Shown: one piece after another, positions 21,484 through 30,135 of the stretch
Numbering within the stretch: the stretch's first letter is position 1
Layout of the letters: every line of letters begins with the position of its first letter
From: a virus
DNA length: 30,662 nt
Strand: one strand, 5' to 3'
Virus record (IMG/VR): IMGVR_UViG_3300044971_000362
Coordinates: 1-30,662 of that record
The notes under the pieces: model-generated
Told to the model about the DNA's origin: nothing
Seen by the model: the letters and a program-made list of their open reading frames with translations, nothing else
The model's database searches: none
Program-made: the position numbers and the translations under genes

Positions 21484-23493
21484 TTAAACATATTCACGAC
21501 TACCACCGCAGAAATCTCCAGTTCCGTATCCAATTTCTCCTGTGAATTGGTCAATTTGATAAATTTCGTTACCACCACCATATGTAAAGTATTTGTATCC
21601 GGTAATAGGATTTTGTCCATATTGGTCAGAGTATGCAATTTGTCCTTGTGTAAGTAATCCATCTGTTGTATACATAAATATTTGAGTTACACTAGTACAT
21701 ACTGCCCTTGAGTCAGATGCGGCTGTGAATGCATATTGGCCCGCGTAGAATTTTGTAATAGTTGGATTTAATCCACCAACACTACCTGATAAACCAGTAC
21801 CAGGTAAATAAACTAACGGGTCAGATGCAAACGTTGTCTTAACAGCAAATTCACCTTGTGAAAAGAAATTATTATTATCTACATAATATGCTTGACCATA
21901 TTCTCTATTTGCAGCTTTAGCAAATTGTTGTGAGATATAATCAGTATCTAATGCATCTCCAAAGTTTAATTTATTAACCGCAAGATTGTTTGCTGATATA
22001 ACTTCAATTTTAGAGTTTAAGTTTATGTATTTATTAAAATCTTTAAATTCACCTTTATTATACCAATTATTAAATGTTTCAACAATTAGACTATTAGTAT
22101 TATTTCTATCAGGGTAAATTATTAAATTAAACTTCTTTTGTATTCCTTTAATCCAATCCACCAATTTAATACCAGATGTTCCAAACGGCATATTCAAAGG
22201 TATGTCCATTATTAAACCATCTGCTGCATTCTTAACTTTATTAATTTGTAAGTAAGATGAATTTTTATCATTCTTATCAATTGTAAATTGAAGGCCTCCT
22301 GTTGGTGACCAGTTTGTATAATACCTTATTCCAAAACGATAATTACCTGCAGCTAAATAAGATGTATTAAATTTAGTTGTAATAGTTTGAGTATCATTCA
22401 CTCCACCTCCACCTGTATTTGCTTCTCTATAATTGTCAAAGTATTGATTAAAGTTTACCAACGTAGTATATGAAAAACCTGGACTACTTCCATCAAGCCA
22501 ATAGTGTATTTCAATAACTGGTGATACATTAAATGAAGATGAAAAATTAAGATTCAATGATAATGTTCCTTCTATTACACTACCTCGTTCTAAAGTATAT
22601 ACTCCTGTATCACTATAATTATTATTAGGGTCAGCTTGAACATTATACCATGGAAATTGAGTTATGGTATTATATGTTGGTTGCCAGTTTGTCATACCAC
22701 TACCTGATATTGCACCTACTTTAATTTGTCCGAATGTTTCCAAATCATATCCACTATATTCAGGATATTTTAATGAATTATTACAAACCATATAAACATC
22801 ATCTAAAAACGCAGAGTTCATAAATGAAGATGTGTATGTGTATCCAGTTTTCTCAAATATTGCATCCCATACTGCTTTAACTCTAATTGCAGGTTTATAA
22901 TCTTGTATACTTATCGCACCTTCATTATCATCTATTCCAAAGAATGCATCTCCAGCAGTATAAGACCAACCTGTTCCGTAATCTGCAAATGGATATACAA
23001 TGCTGCCACTAAATAACCCACCACCCCATGATGAACTAATATTAGTAAATGATGATGTATGATTGTATTTTGTAAGTGTTGTTAAATCGTTTAATGTTAA
23101 TCTATTGATATCTCTACTAAAGCTTGATACAATACCATAAAGACTTACTTCGTATGAGTCAATGAATTTATTTTCATAAACTGATACCTTATTTAATTGT
23201 AGATATCCATTAGCTAAATATATTCCGTCAAAGTCTAAGTATGCTTCTACCTTTTGATTGGTTGCAAATAGAAATGGATTTTGAACACTAATATCATATA
23301 CATGTTCAAAGAATGCATTATTCTTTTTAGTACCAGGTAACATTATAGTCCTACTAAATTCAGCAGGAATAGCTCCTATATCAAATAGGTTAGTGATATT
23401 GTTACTAATCTTAATCTCTTCATCTTTGAAAAGGTCTAATATTATATCATTAGCTACTAACTTTACATTATATCCTTGCGTGCTATTTAGCAT
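21484..23493 (-). CDS. Baseplate hub / distal tail-like structural protein
   Basis: The 669-aa protein opens with LVANDIILDLFKDEEIKISN and AEFSRTIMLPGTKKNNAFF, a start I recall from tail-tip proteins of Bacteroidota phages. It has a region LVDWIKGIQKKFNLIIYPDR near residue 450 and VNKLNFGDALDTDYISQQFA near residue 510, resembling the hub fold. The last 110 residues (TSVTQIFMYTTDGLLTQGQI and EIYQIDQFTGEIGYGTGDFC) look like a small repeat domain appended to receptor-binding proteins, with a Cys near each end. It begins 1 nt after the 391-aa gene stop. Confidence 0.68.
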   Translation of the reverse strand: MLNSTQGYNVKLVANDIILDLFKDEEIKISNNITNLFDIGAIPAEFSRTIMLPGTKKNNAFFEHVYDISVQNPFLFATNQKVEAYLDFDGIYLANGYLQLNKVSVYENKFIDSYEVSLYGIVSSFSRDINRLTLNDLTTLTKYNHTSSFTNISSSWGGGLFSGSIVYPFADYGTGWSYTAGDAFFGIDDNEGAISIQDYKPAIRVKAVWDAIFEKTGYTYTSSFMNSAFLDDVYMVCNNSLKYPEYSGYDLETFGQIKVGAISGSGMTNWQPTYNTITQFPWYNVQADPNNNYSDTGVYTLERGSVIEGTLSLNLNFSSSFNVSPVIEIHYWLDGSSPGFSYTTLVNFNQYFDNYREANTGGGGVNDTQTITTKFNTSYLAAGNYRFGIRYYTNWSPTGGLQFTIDKNDKNSSYLQINKVKNAADGLIMDIPLNMPFGTSGIKLVDWIKGIQKKFNLIIYPDRNNTNSLIVETFNNWYNKGEFKDFNKYINLNSKIEVISANNLAVNKLNFGDALDTDYISQQFAKAANREYGQAYYVDNNNFFSQGEFAVKTTFASDPLVYLPGTGLSGSVGGLNPTITKFYAGQYAFTAASDSRAVCTSVTQIFMYTTDGLLTQGQIAYSDQYGQNPITGYKYFTYGGGNEIYQIDQFTGEIGYGTGDFCGGSREYV

Positions 23494-23494
23494 A

Positions 23495-24670
23495 TTATAA
23501 TATTAATTTATATCCTTGACCTATTGAAAACTCTATTGTATATTGTATAAGTTTATCAACAACGTGAGTTTTAAAATCTAATGTTGTCGTTTTGATTGTT
23601 AATGGTTTAATTGCTTGTGAACCTTGTTCTTCATTGTATTGCCAATAGATTTCATCTGATACTAATAATTGCTTGAATATATTATTATAGTCTTGACTTA
23701 CCCAATCTGTATTTACAATAAGATTTTCAGATGAGTCAACAATGTATCTTTGTATAGAAGTATCGTATGAGTTGTAATCAAATGTTCTATTATTAAAGTT
23801 TCCAATTTGAGGTTGATAAGTTCTAGCCTCTGTATTAAATTGTTGTTTAGAAACTCCATTGAAATTATATTTGTCGAACTGCCCATATCTGTTTTTCCAC
23901 CATATTCTTACGTTTGGATACTTTTTCCTACATTCAATATTAAAGTTTAATTTTGACCCAATAGGAACGCTTCCAGAGTATGCCTGAATGTTATACATAT
24001 CCCCACTTCCCAATGTGTTTAATGGAAAACCATCTGCATTAGGTGAATAAGGTATTTGTTCTATTTGAGTTGTAGTAGTGTTAGATGTTGCAATTAAATT
24101 ATATTCACCATTAGTGCCGGCAGAACCCGAATAAACTATCCTGGTTGGTATAATACTTCCTAAGTTTCCTTTGTATACACCAAACGTTCCTCCATGCTCA
24201 GTATAAACTGATTGACTGCTAGGGCCATCTGTTAAGAATGGATAGAAAACACTTTGTGATTGTAATGATGTTCCTATTGCATTTGGAAATAAATCATATC
24301 CATCTAATGCAACAAATATAGAAGATGATGCAAGTGAAGATGTAATATATTCAATACCATTATAATATCTGTAATAAGAATTTGCTTTTACATACTTTGC
24401 ATAAGATGTATTTGCATATGCTGAATCACTAAATGTTGAGTTGACAATCTTACTTACGTCAAATATACCAACGCTAGAATTGTTTGGATATTTTGCTAAA
24501 GTATAATTTGCAGTAGATGATGAGTTTGCAAGTGAACCACTCCAATAATATAAATCTAATAAATATTGAAATTGAGATTGAGTTACATCAGTCGAAGAAC
24601 TGACTGTAAATATCATAGGTGATTGTGATAGAGAAGCACTTGCTGGTGTTTGTATAATTGTAATAGGCAT
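23495..24670 (-). CDS. Tail structural protein, function unclear
   Basis: The 391-aa protein begins MPITIIQTPASASLSQSPMI and has a Ser/Tyr-rich beta sequence with FQYLLDLYYWSGS near residue 34 and GIFDVSKIVNSTF near residue 68. PNVRIWWKNRYGQFDKYNF near residue 243 and LTIKTTTLDFKTHVVDKL near residue 355 follow. The overall pattern is shared by proteins lying before the hub gene in Bacteroidota siphophages. A distal tail or baseplate wedge role is likely from position. The preceding spacer contains TTGGTTAAATA 26 nt before the ATG. Confidence 0.62.
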   Translation of the reverse strand: MPITIIQTPASASLSQSPMIFTVSSSTDVTQSQFQYLLDLYYWSGSLANSSSTANYTLAKYPNNSSVGIFDVSKIVNSTFSDSAYANTSYAKYVKANSYYRYYNGIEYITSSLASSSIFVALDGYDLFPNAIGTSLQSQSVFYPFLTDGPSSQSVYTEHGGTFGVYKGNLGSIIPTRIVYSGSAGTNGEYNLIATSNTTTTQIEQIPYSPNADGFPLNTLGSGDMYNIQAYSGSVPIGSKLNFNIECRKKYPNVRIWWKNRYGQFDKYNFNGVSKQQFNTEARTYQPQIGNFNNRTFDYNSYDTSIQRYIVDSSENLIVNTDWVSQDYNNIFKQLLVSDEIYWQYNEEQGSQAIKPLTIKTTTLDFKTHVVDKLIQYTIEFSIGQGYKLIL

Positions 24671-24685
24671 TACTAATTCGTTTTA

Positions 24686-24696
24686 TATTTAACCAA
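24686..24696 (-). promoter_or_regulatory. TTTGTTAAATA-like element (TTGGTTAAATA)
   Basis: On the minus strand TTGGTTAAATA lies 26 nt before the ATG at 24670, the same distance as the copies at 26158 and 30110. It differs from the consensus at one base. Confidence 0.35.
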
Positions 24697-24713
24697 CTGA
24701 AAGTTCTTTGTAT

Positions 24714-25106
24714 TTAACGAAGTGACAAAATGATTTCGTCTGCTAATGCATTTGCAATTTCGTCACTTAATTTCTTTTCAAATGTAAGATTGACTGCATC
24801 TGCAAACCAAGGTCGTTTAGGTCTAATTGCAGGTTTACCATTTCGTTTAGTACCTGTCTCTAAGAATAAACCATAGTCAACTGTCTTAACTACGATACCA
24901 CCTCTTAATTGTGCAACTTTAAGTGAATTAACTAATGTCCTACTTTTTACATGTGGATATTTCCAATAAGTAGGATTAGCTTGAAGATAGTCTGTGTTTA
25001 GTTTGTAGTTTCTTCTTAAACGTTTATTATTCTTATCGTTTAGATTATCTTTTAAACTATCTCTTAATATTGGAACTGCCTTAGCAATTGCTTCTTGTAT
25101 CGTCAT
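24714..25106 (-). CDS. HK97 gp10-like neck/tail component
   Basis: The 130-aa basic protein contains TLVNSLKVAQLRGGIVVKTV followed by DYGLFLETGTKRNGKPAIRPKRPWF. This corresponds to the Y-x-x-x-x-E-x-G-T...P-x-R-P-F signature of HK97 gp10-type proteins. These join the head connector to the tail tube. Its ATG overlaps the stop of the previous gene (TAATG). Length and place after portal and connector genes fit well. Confidence 0.85.
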   Translation of the reverse strand: MTIQEAIAKAVPILRDSLKDNLNDKNNKRLRRNYKLNTDYLQANPTYWKYPHVKSRTLVNSLKVAQLRGGIVVKTVDYGLFLETGTKRNGKPAIRPKRPWFADAVNLTFEKKLSDEIANALADEIILSLR

Positions 25107-25615
25107 TATGGATTAAGATTGATTGTGCAATAATTAAAGCAGTTGTTTGGAACTGTTAAATCAAATGCTACTGTCCAACCTGCTAATACATTATCCAATC
25201 TATCTAAAAATGGAACTGCTCTTATGTTTCCTAATTCGAATAATGCAAAGTTATTTGTATAAGCCATCACATCATTTATAATACCCATAAGGTTTGCATA
25301 GATATCGTTTACATCATCTATACCTTCGTATGGAATAATTTCTTTGTTTCTATTATCAACTGAATCTGGTATTATTAATTTAGGTTTATCCAATAGTGTC
25401 AATACAAAGTTATATTGCATTGTATTCTTAGTAACATCAGTTGAATCAACATATATGTTTGCAAGTGGATAAGCTGGAAATTCTTTTATGTCAGTCGAAA
25501 ATATATCTCCTTGACTAACAAATCCAATAGAAGGATGGTTTGCAAGTATCGTTTTCCAATACTCCATCATCACATAGTATACACAATAATTACTTGCAGA
25601 GTTTAATGTTGCCAT
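25106..25615 (-). CDS. Tail terminator/completion-like protein
   Basis: The 169-aa protein has strands such as IKEFPAYPLANIYVDSTD and TMQYNFVLTLLDKPKLI, a helical IYANLMGIINDVMAYTNN and a last strand AGWTVAFDLTVPNNCFNYC. This alternating order matches small tail-completion proteins that cap the tail tube at the head. The position between the connector and the gp10-like protein supports this. It shares TAATG with the next gene. No decisive motif is known to me. Confidence 0.62.
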   Translation of the reverse strand: MATLNSASNYCVYYVMMEYWKTILANHPSIGFVSQGDIFSTDIKEFPAYPLANIYVDSTDVTKNTMQYNFVLTLLDKPKLIIPDSVDNRNKEIIPYEGIDDVNDIYANLMGIINDVMAYTNNFALFELGNIRAVPFLDRLDNVLAGWTVAFDLTVPNNCFNYCTINLNP

Positions 25616-25626
25616 AATAGTTTATT

Positions 25627-26142
25627 TTAGAAGTGAATACCGCCGTAGTACTGTGAAGATTTATCCGGATAAACCTCTGTTTGGTCACCTGTTACTTGTA
25701 AGTATTCAGGTATACCACCTGCATTAGATGTTGAGATTAACCAATCTTGCATTCTAGTTGCATAATAGTCAGCATTATTCAATGCCTTATTTAAAAGATA
25801 ATCTAATTCATTCTTTGTAGGTGCAGTGGATTGTTCAGATAAATGTTTAACTGCTCCTCCTGCTTTAAAATCAATTGATGAAAAAGGAATATACTCTGTG
25901 CATGCATACCAAATTAAAGTTGGTTTAACATAATCTTCTAATAGAGTTTGATAATCACCGGTAACACTACCAGCAGTAATCTTTGTTTGTAATGCATCGT
26001 AAAGTATTGTCCCTAATAAATTAAGTATATATTTCTCTTGTGCTGTGCGTAAAAAGGGAATTAGTTTGTCCGCATCAATTGCTCCACCTAATGGAGTATT
26101 TTTGATAATATCGTTACGAGATATGAATAATGCAAATGCCAT
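25627..26142 (-). CDS. Head-tail connector protein (DUF6712-like)
   Basis: The 171-aa helical protein has LFISRNDIIKNTPLGGAIDA at the start and FLRTAQEKYILNLLGTILYD near residue 30. YQTLLEDYVKPTLIWYACTEY follows near residue 63, and a C-terminus with TEVYPDKSSQYYGG. I associate this order with DUF6712-type connector proteins of Bacteroidota phages, which bind under the portal. It follows the portal by 30 nt and is preceded by a TTTGTTAAATA element 26 nt before the ATG. Confidence 0.75.
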   Translation of the reverse strand: MAFALFISRNDIIKNTPLGGAIDADKLIPFLRTAQEKYILNLLGTILYDALQTKITAGSVTGDYQTLLEDYVKPTLIWYACTEYIPFSSIDFKAGGAVKHLSEQSTAPTKNELDYLLNKALNNADYYATRMQDWLISTSNAGGIPEYLQVTGDQTEVYPDKSSQYYGGIHF

Positions 26143-26157
26143 AGTATTAGTATTTAT

Positions 26158-26168
26158 TATTTAACAAA
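26158..26168 (-). promoter_or_regulatory. TTTGTTAAATA element before the connector gene
   Basis: On the minus strand the element lies in the spacer after the portal stop, with its first base 26 nt before the ATG at 26142. The bases before it (CCAA) do not complete a TAnnTTTG box. Confidence 0.45.
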
Positions 26169-26172
26169 TTGG

Positions 26173-27411
26173 TTATTCGTAATCATTTTTGAAAAAAGCA
26201 GAATTAACTTTTGGTAATCTTTCATTTACCTGTACAGCTTCTGCATCATCTACTTGTGATTGTTCGTTTGCAGTATCTTCTACTTGAGTGATTGTTTGAC
26301 CAGACTCTTCTGCCTGTTTAGAAGCAATTGAGAGTGGCATAATTTGTTCAATATATAAATCTGTCATATCCCATCCACCTGATTCTAAACACTCCTCTAT
26401 TGCACCTAAGAATAGATTTTGGAATGGTACAATTGTCATTGATTGTAAGATACTAAATGCCATAGCCATCTCATCTGCATTTGAACTAAAACCATTTACT
26501 TCTGTACGAATACCAAAAAGTAAAGGTGAGGTAATTCTATGAGCAACCAATATTCTATCTTGTGAATATTTGGCAACATACTCATACTTCTCATGTAAGT
26601 TATCAGTTTGTATTGCATCGAATGTAGGTTTGTTGTCTGCTGAATCATTAAATGTAATTAAGAATCTACCGGCGTTTCTAGTGCCTGTAAACTTAGATAC
26701 AATCTGGTCTTCTATAATATCTCTTTCTTCAATTGGTGGAACTCCGTTATTTAAATTGATTGCTACCAATGGTAAGAAACCATTTTCGATATTGTTTAAA
26801 TGTAAGTTTGATAACTCTGCTTCACTTGCAGCAAATTGTAATGCTGAAATCCAATCAGGTAAAGAGTAATAATACTTTCCAGGTGTATATCCTTTTATGT
26901 AATATATTTCAACTTTCTCATTAGATGTTCCGAATGCAGGTATTTTCTTTTTATTACGGATTGACTTTTGGTCTGCCCAATCAACTGCATAATAATAGTT
27001 TTGTATTTGTGTTGCATCATGTAGTTTTTCTGCTCTTAACTTTTGAACTGGTATGTGATACAATCTTAAAATCTTTGTATGGTCATCATTCCAAACTACT
27101 TGCATTGCTGCATTACCAAATAACTTTAAATCAAATGAAATCTTTCTACCACAATTTTTACTTAATATCTTTTTTAAGCTTTCTTCAAACTGCACATTCT
27201 TTGTGTATATACCTTCACCATAAATTAAGTCTGCTATACCTTCAACACATGCAGCGTTAGTAGTAGATGTATTATATGCTTCTTCCACTAATACAAAGAA
27301 ATCATCACTATCATAAATGCCAACAGGCACCCATGATTGGCGTGTTCTTGTATCTTCAGTTATGACAGGTATATCGTGTCTGCTTAGATTTATTACTTTT
27401 AAGTCATTCAT
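26173..27411 (-). CDS. Portal protein (PBSX/SPP1-like)
   Basis: The 412-aa protein contains TTNAACVEGIADLIYGEGIY near residue 50, FDLKLFGNAAMQVVWNDDHT near residue 96 and LRLYHIPVQKLRAEKLHD near residue 117. SKFTGTRNAGRFLITFNDSA near residue 236 and LVAHRITSPLLFGIRTEVNGF near residue 288 follow. This is the expected order of the wing, stem and crown regions of phage portals. It forms the ring through which the terminase pumps DNA. The C-terminal 35 residues are acidic and Gln-rich. Its start lies 1 nt beyond the stop of the 131-aa gene. Its separation from terminase by the whole head block, with the capsid gene in between, is unusual. Confidence 0.9.
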   Translation of the reverse strand: MNDLKVINLSRHDIPVITEDTRTRQSWVPVGIYDSDDFFVLVEEAYNTSTTNAACVEGIADLIYGEGIYTKNVQFEESLKKILSKNCGRKISFDLKLFGNAAMQVVWNDDHTKILRLYHIPVQKLRAEKLHDATQIQNYYYAVDWADQKSIRNKKKIPAFGTSNEKVEIYYIKGYTPGKYYYSLPDWISALQFAASEAELSNLHLNNIENGFLPLVAINLNNGVPPIEERDIIEDQIVSKFTGTRNAGRFLITFNDSADNKPTFDAIQTDNLHEKYEYVAKYSQDRILVAHRITSPLLFGIRTEVNGFSSNADEMAMAFSILQSMTIVPFQNLFLGAIEECLESGGWDMTDLYIEQIMPLSIASKQAEESGQTITQVEDTANEQSQVDDAEAVQVNERLPKVNSAFFKNDYE

Positions 27412-27412
27412 A

Positions 27413-27808
27413 TTATAATATTATGTATTGATTTGATGATGTATAAGATAAACTTGTATCATTTTGTGTTGTATAATCCACCTTATTAGATTGTGATACA
27501 AAGTAAGATTGTGATTGTTGAGAGAATACTTGCACAGTTCCTTTATATTGTAAAGTAGACTGACTGCCTGTTGTATCCCACAATACTATTCTATATTGGT
27601 CTCCTACTTGACTGCCTGATATTTGAGGAAAATTAAATTGTATCAATTGTGAATCAGCAGTTGTAGAATATGATGCAGTTCCTAATGTAATAGATGAACT
27701 AACATAGGTTGACATATCAGTCAAACTAATAGCTAGACTGCCTGAACTTATAGGTTGCTTGTATCTAAATGCTGTTTGATTGCTGCCACTAACGAAGTAT
27801 GATATCAT
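27413..27808 (-). CDS. Small beta-rich virion-like protein, unknown function
   Basis: The 131-aa Ser/Thr/Gln-rich protein starts MISYFVSGSNQTAFRYKQPI and alternates short strands (SGSLAISLTDMSTYV, QLIQFNFPQISGSQVGDQY, YRIVLWDTTGSQSTLQYKG) in the manner of an immunoglobulin-like or jelly-roll fold. It is the first gene after the terminator at 27880-27909 and starts directly before the portal, so it heads the connector/tail transcription unit. A role in the capsid or neck is plausible. I recognise no family. Confidence 0.62.
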   Translation of the reverse strand: MISYFVSGSNQTAFRYKQPISSGSLAISLTDMSTYVSSSITLGTASYSTTADSQLIQFNFPQISGSQVGDQYRIVLWDTTGSQSTLQYKGTVQVFSQQSQSYFVSQSNKVDYTTQNDTSLSYTSSNQYIIL

Positions 27809-27879
27809 TTGTATGTATTTATCTTGTCTATATTATATAACAAACTCGTCTGGTCTATGTTTTACTTATATTATTGCAT

Positions 27880-27909
27880 AAAAAAACCCCCACTATATAA
27901 GTGAGGGTT
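27880..27909 (-). terminator. Intrinsic terminator after the major tail protein gene
   Basis: On the minus strand AACCCTCAC (27909-27901), loop TTATATA and GTGGGGGTT (27893-27885) form a 9-bp stem with one U-G wobble. T residues and ATGC follow. It limits read-through from the strongly expressed capsid and tail-tube genes into the portal operon. Confidence 0.9.
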
Positions 27910-27933
27910 AATATTTTTCGTATATTATTACTA

Positions 27934-28485
27934 CTATACTGCTTGATAAGTTGCAACAGTTATTGAACCGCTGATACCTGCAAATGGATTAGTTGTTGAA
28001 CTACCACTCAAAAATTGTGCGTATACAGGCTCGTTACCACTTAAGGTAATGCTGTATCCGTATAAATCTTGAAGTGCTCCACCCGTAGAGATTTGACCTG
28101 CAGTTACATCTGCACCGAATCTTCTACCTACTAACAATGCATCACCTGCATTTGTGTGTACAATAATTCTTGGTCTACCTGCTGATAATACTTTCAATTC
28201 TTTTGTCATCGCGTTAGTCAACTTCTTTAAGTTTAATACTGCTTCTTGTGTGAAAGAAGTCGTACCATTTTCTCTTGAAGTGTTAACTGTCTCTGTGTAA
28301 GTTGAAGTTCCTTTCAAATCATATTTATACACCGTTGTAGATGCACCTAATGAAGTGATAAGACCATCAGCATCCTCAGAAGCGAATGATGCAGTTTCGT
28401 TGTAGTTAATAAAATATACGGCTTGCAAACCACCTACTGAGTCTTTACAAGGTTCTAATCTAGATGTGCTTAAATTACATGCCAT
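27934..28485 (-). CDS. Major tail tube protein (putative)
   Basis: The 183-aa protein begins MACNLSTSRLEPCKDSVGGL and then AVYFINYNETASF. It continues YKYDLKGTSTYTETVNTSRE and NGTTSFTQEAVLNLKKL, with LSAGRPRIIVHTNAGDALLV near residue 100 and a C-terminal domain LQDLYGYSITLSGNEPVYAQ. I recall this order from the tail tube proteins of Bacteroidota siphophages, with the early C-x(n)-C-K-D and the S-R-E-N-G-T segment. It follows the capsid gene by 41 nt and is followed by a strong terminator, as expected for two abundant proteins made together. The alternative is a capsid decoration protein. Confidence 0.72.
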   Translation of the reverse strand: MACNLSTSRLEPCKDSVGGLQAVYFINYNETASFASEDADGLITSLGASTTVYKYDLKGTSTYTETVNTSRENGTTSFTQEAVLNLKKLTNAMTKELKVLSAGRPRIIVHTNAGDALLVGRRFGADVTAGQISTGGALQDLYGYSITLSGNEPVYAQFLSGSSTTNPFAGISGSITVATYQAV

Positions 28486-28526
28486 GATTTTAATGTTTTA
28501 ATTTTAATTAATTTTGTTTACTACAA

Positions 28527-29459
28527 TTACGCTTTGTGAATTGCAATGTCTGAACCGATACCGAATTGAACACCCGCCGTCATACGCATGATTACTCTCA
28601 CGTTTTGACTGCCGTCCAAGTCTGCCATGTCTAATACTTTTACCTCGTTTGTGTCTGCTAAAAGCCCTGTTCCAAAGAATAAATTGCTCTTTTCAGCTGC
28701 AACCATATAATTTGATGTAAGACCTGGTGCTACGAATAATGGGATACCATTGTAATCAAAAGGCTTCTGACCTACTGTTACTAAGTTGTTGTATCCATTT
28801 GCGTAGTTAGCACCTAATGCTTGTTGGTAAGCCTTTGCTACGTTTGTTGGTATGTAGATAACTAAATCTTCTTTACCATAAACTGCGTCAGGGATTGCAG
28901 ATACTAATGCTTCTAAGTCAGAGATTACATTTGCAGAAGTGATTGAACCACTGTTAGATGAAGATACTACTCCAGAACCACCAGCAGTCATTAAACCTAA
29001 TAGACCTGTGAATGTTCCACTACCTGATGCAGATGCTCTCCAGATAGATTGTTCGATTTGTTGAGCTACTGTATTTGCTACGTTAGCCAATAAGAAATCT
29101 GTGAAATTTGCAGGAAGATTGTCGTAAACAGAGAATCCCATTTCTGCAGCTTCCCAGTCACTTCTAAAATCTTTCTTACATAATTCGATGTTTACTTGCA
29201 ATTCTTTTGGTTGCAAGATTGCTTCTGTTAATGTTACAGAGCCAGTTGCTGCGAAATCACAAGTTGCGTCTTGGATGATGTTCGTTGTTGCCATCTTCTT
29301 CATGACCTGCTTAAATTTAACATTTGGAACAATCGTGATTGCTCTTTCTGCTAAAGTTTTACCTGAAAGTAGAGCCGCGCTAATATATTTACCAGCGAAT
29401 TCTCCTGAGTAGGTAGAGGTGATTGAAGTAGACGTTGCAAAGTTTTGTTTTTGCTTCAT
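28527..29459 (-). CDS. Major capsid protein
   Basis: The 310-aa protein has the HK97-like layout. A helical N-terminal arm is followed by AERAITIVPNVKFKQVMKKM near residue 37. An extended E-loop region and LQVNIELCKKDFRSDWEAAE near residue 87 (spine helix) come next. FTDFLLANVANTVAQQIEQS near residue 118, a Gly/Ser-rich loop near 150-175, and YGKEDLVIYIPTNVAKAYQQ near residue 194 lead to the P-domain strands (VRVIMRMTAGVQFGIGSDIA). The N-terminus is not obviously removed by a protease. The preceding gene is scaffold-like, the following one a tail tube protein. Composition (Ala, Gly, Ser, Thr rich) is typical of an abundant capsid protein. Confidence 0.88.
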   Translation of the reverse strand: MKQKQNFATSTSITSTYSGEFAGKYISAALLSGKTLAERAITIVPNVKFKQVMKKMATTNIIQDATCDFAATGSVTLTEAILQPKELQVNIELCKKDFRSDWEAAEMGFSVYDNLPANFTDFLLANVANTVAQQIEQSIWRASASGSGTFTGLLGLMTAGGSGVVSSSNSGSITSANVISDLEALVSAIPDAVYGKEDLVIYIPTNVAKAYQQALGANYANGYNNLVTVGQKPFDYNGIPLFVAPGLTSNYMVAAEKSNLFFGTGLLADTNEVKVLDMADLDGSQNVRVIMRMTAGVQFGIGSDIAIHKA

Positions 29460-29483
29460 TTTCTTTTTTTTTAATTTATGAAT

Positions 29484-30095
29484 TTATTTGGAAAAGTTTT
29501 GTAAAACTCTATCCATTGTTGTTTGTTGTTTTGCTGGTTTGAATTGGTAAGATAAGTTTACTGCTTCTTCTTCAACAGGTGCACCATCTAATACAGGTAC
29601 ATCTACTTCTTCATCCTCATCATCTTCATCTACTGTTACTTCGGCCATCTTAATATCTTTAGCTTTAAACTCATTGATTAAAGCTTCCATTTCCATTACC
29701 TTAGCTTCTAAGTCTTTAATCTTTTTGTCTTTCTCATCCATTGGTTCTTCTGGCATTACTTCCATTTCAACTTCATCCTCAATTTGTTCTTGAGATTCCT
29801 CAGGTGCTTCAGGTGCTGATTCTTCTACATTTTCTCTTTCAGTAATTTTGCCATCAGCAACAAGTACTCTAATGATTACTTCTTTACCTTCTGAATCTTT
29901 CAATGCGATTTCATGTTCACCGGTTGGTGCAGGAGATTTACTTCCATCTTCTGATACTACATCAATTGTTTCTCCAACATCAAATGTATTAGATTCCAAA
30001 ATAGTACCATCCTTTAATTGTCCATAAGCTAATGCAACTTCTTCTTTCACAGAAAGTAAAGTCATAATCTTATTTAACATAGTTTGTGCGCTCAT
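29484..30095 (-). CDS. Scaffold-like acidic coiled-coil protein
   Basis: The 203-aa protein has an N-terminal beta domain (VALAYGQLKDGTILESNTFD; ITERENVEE) of about 85 residues, then a very acidic Glu/Pro-rich stretch (residues 88-122). A coiled-coil segment follows (DKKIKDLEAKVMEMEALINE) and an acidic tail ends in a short basic helix (MDRVLQNFSK). This order directly before the capsid gene fits an assembly scaffold, the terminal helix being the likely capsid-binding element. A TTTGTTAAATA element lies 25 nt before the ATG. Confidence 0.75.
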   Translation of the reverse strand: MSAQTMLNKIMTLLSVKEEVALAYGQLKDGTILESNTFDVGETIDVVSEDGSKSPAPTGEHEIALKDSEGKEVIIRVLVADGKITERENVEESAPEAPEESQEQIEDEVEMEVMPEEPMDEKDKKIKDLEAKVMEMEALINEFKAKDIKMAEVTVDEDDEDEEVDVPVLDGAPVEEEAVNLSYQFKPAKQQTTMDRVLQNFSK

Positions 30096-30109
30096 ATTAA
30101 TTTATTTTT

Positions 30110-30120
30110 TATTTAACAAA
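30110..30120 (-). promoter_or_regulatory. TTTGTTAAATA element before the scaffold gene
   Basis: On the minus strand the element begins 25 nt before the ATG at 30095, in a spacer of 40 bp. Preceding bases are AAAC, so it is close to, but not, a TAnnTTTG box. Confidence 0.45.
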
Positions 30121-30135
30121 GTTTATTGTATTCGT

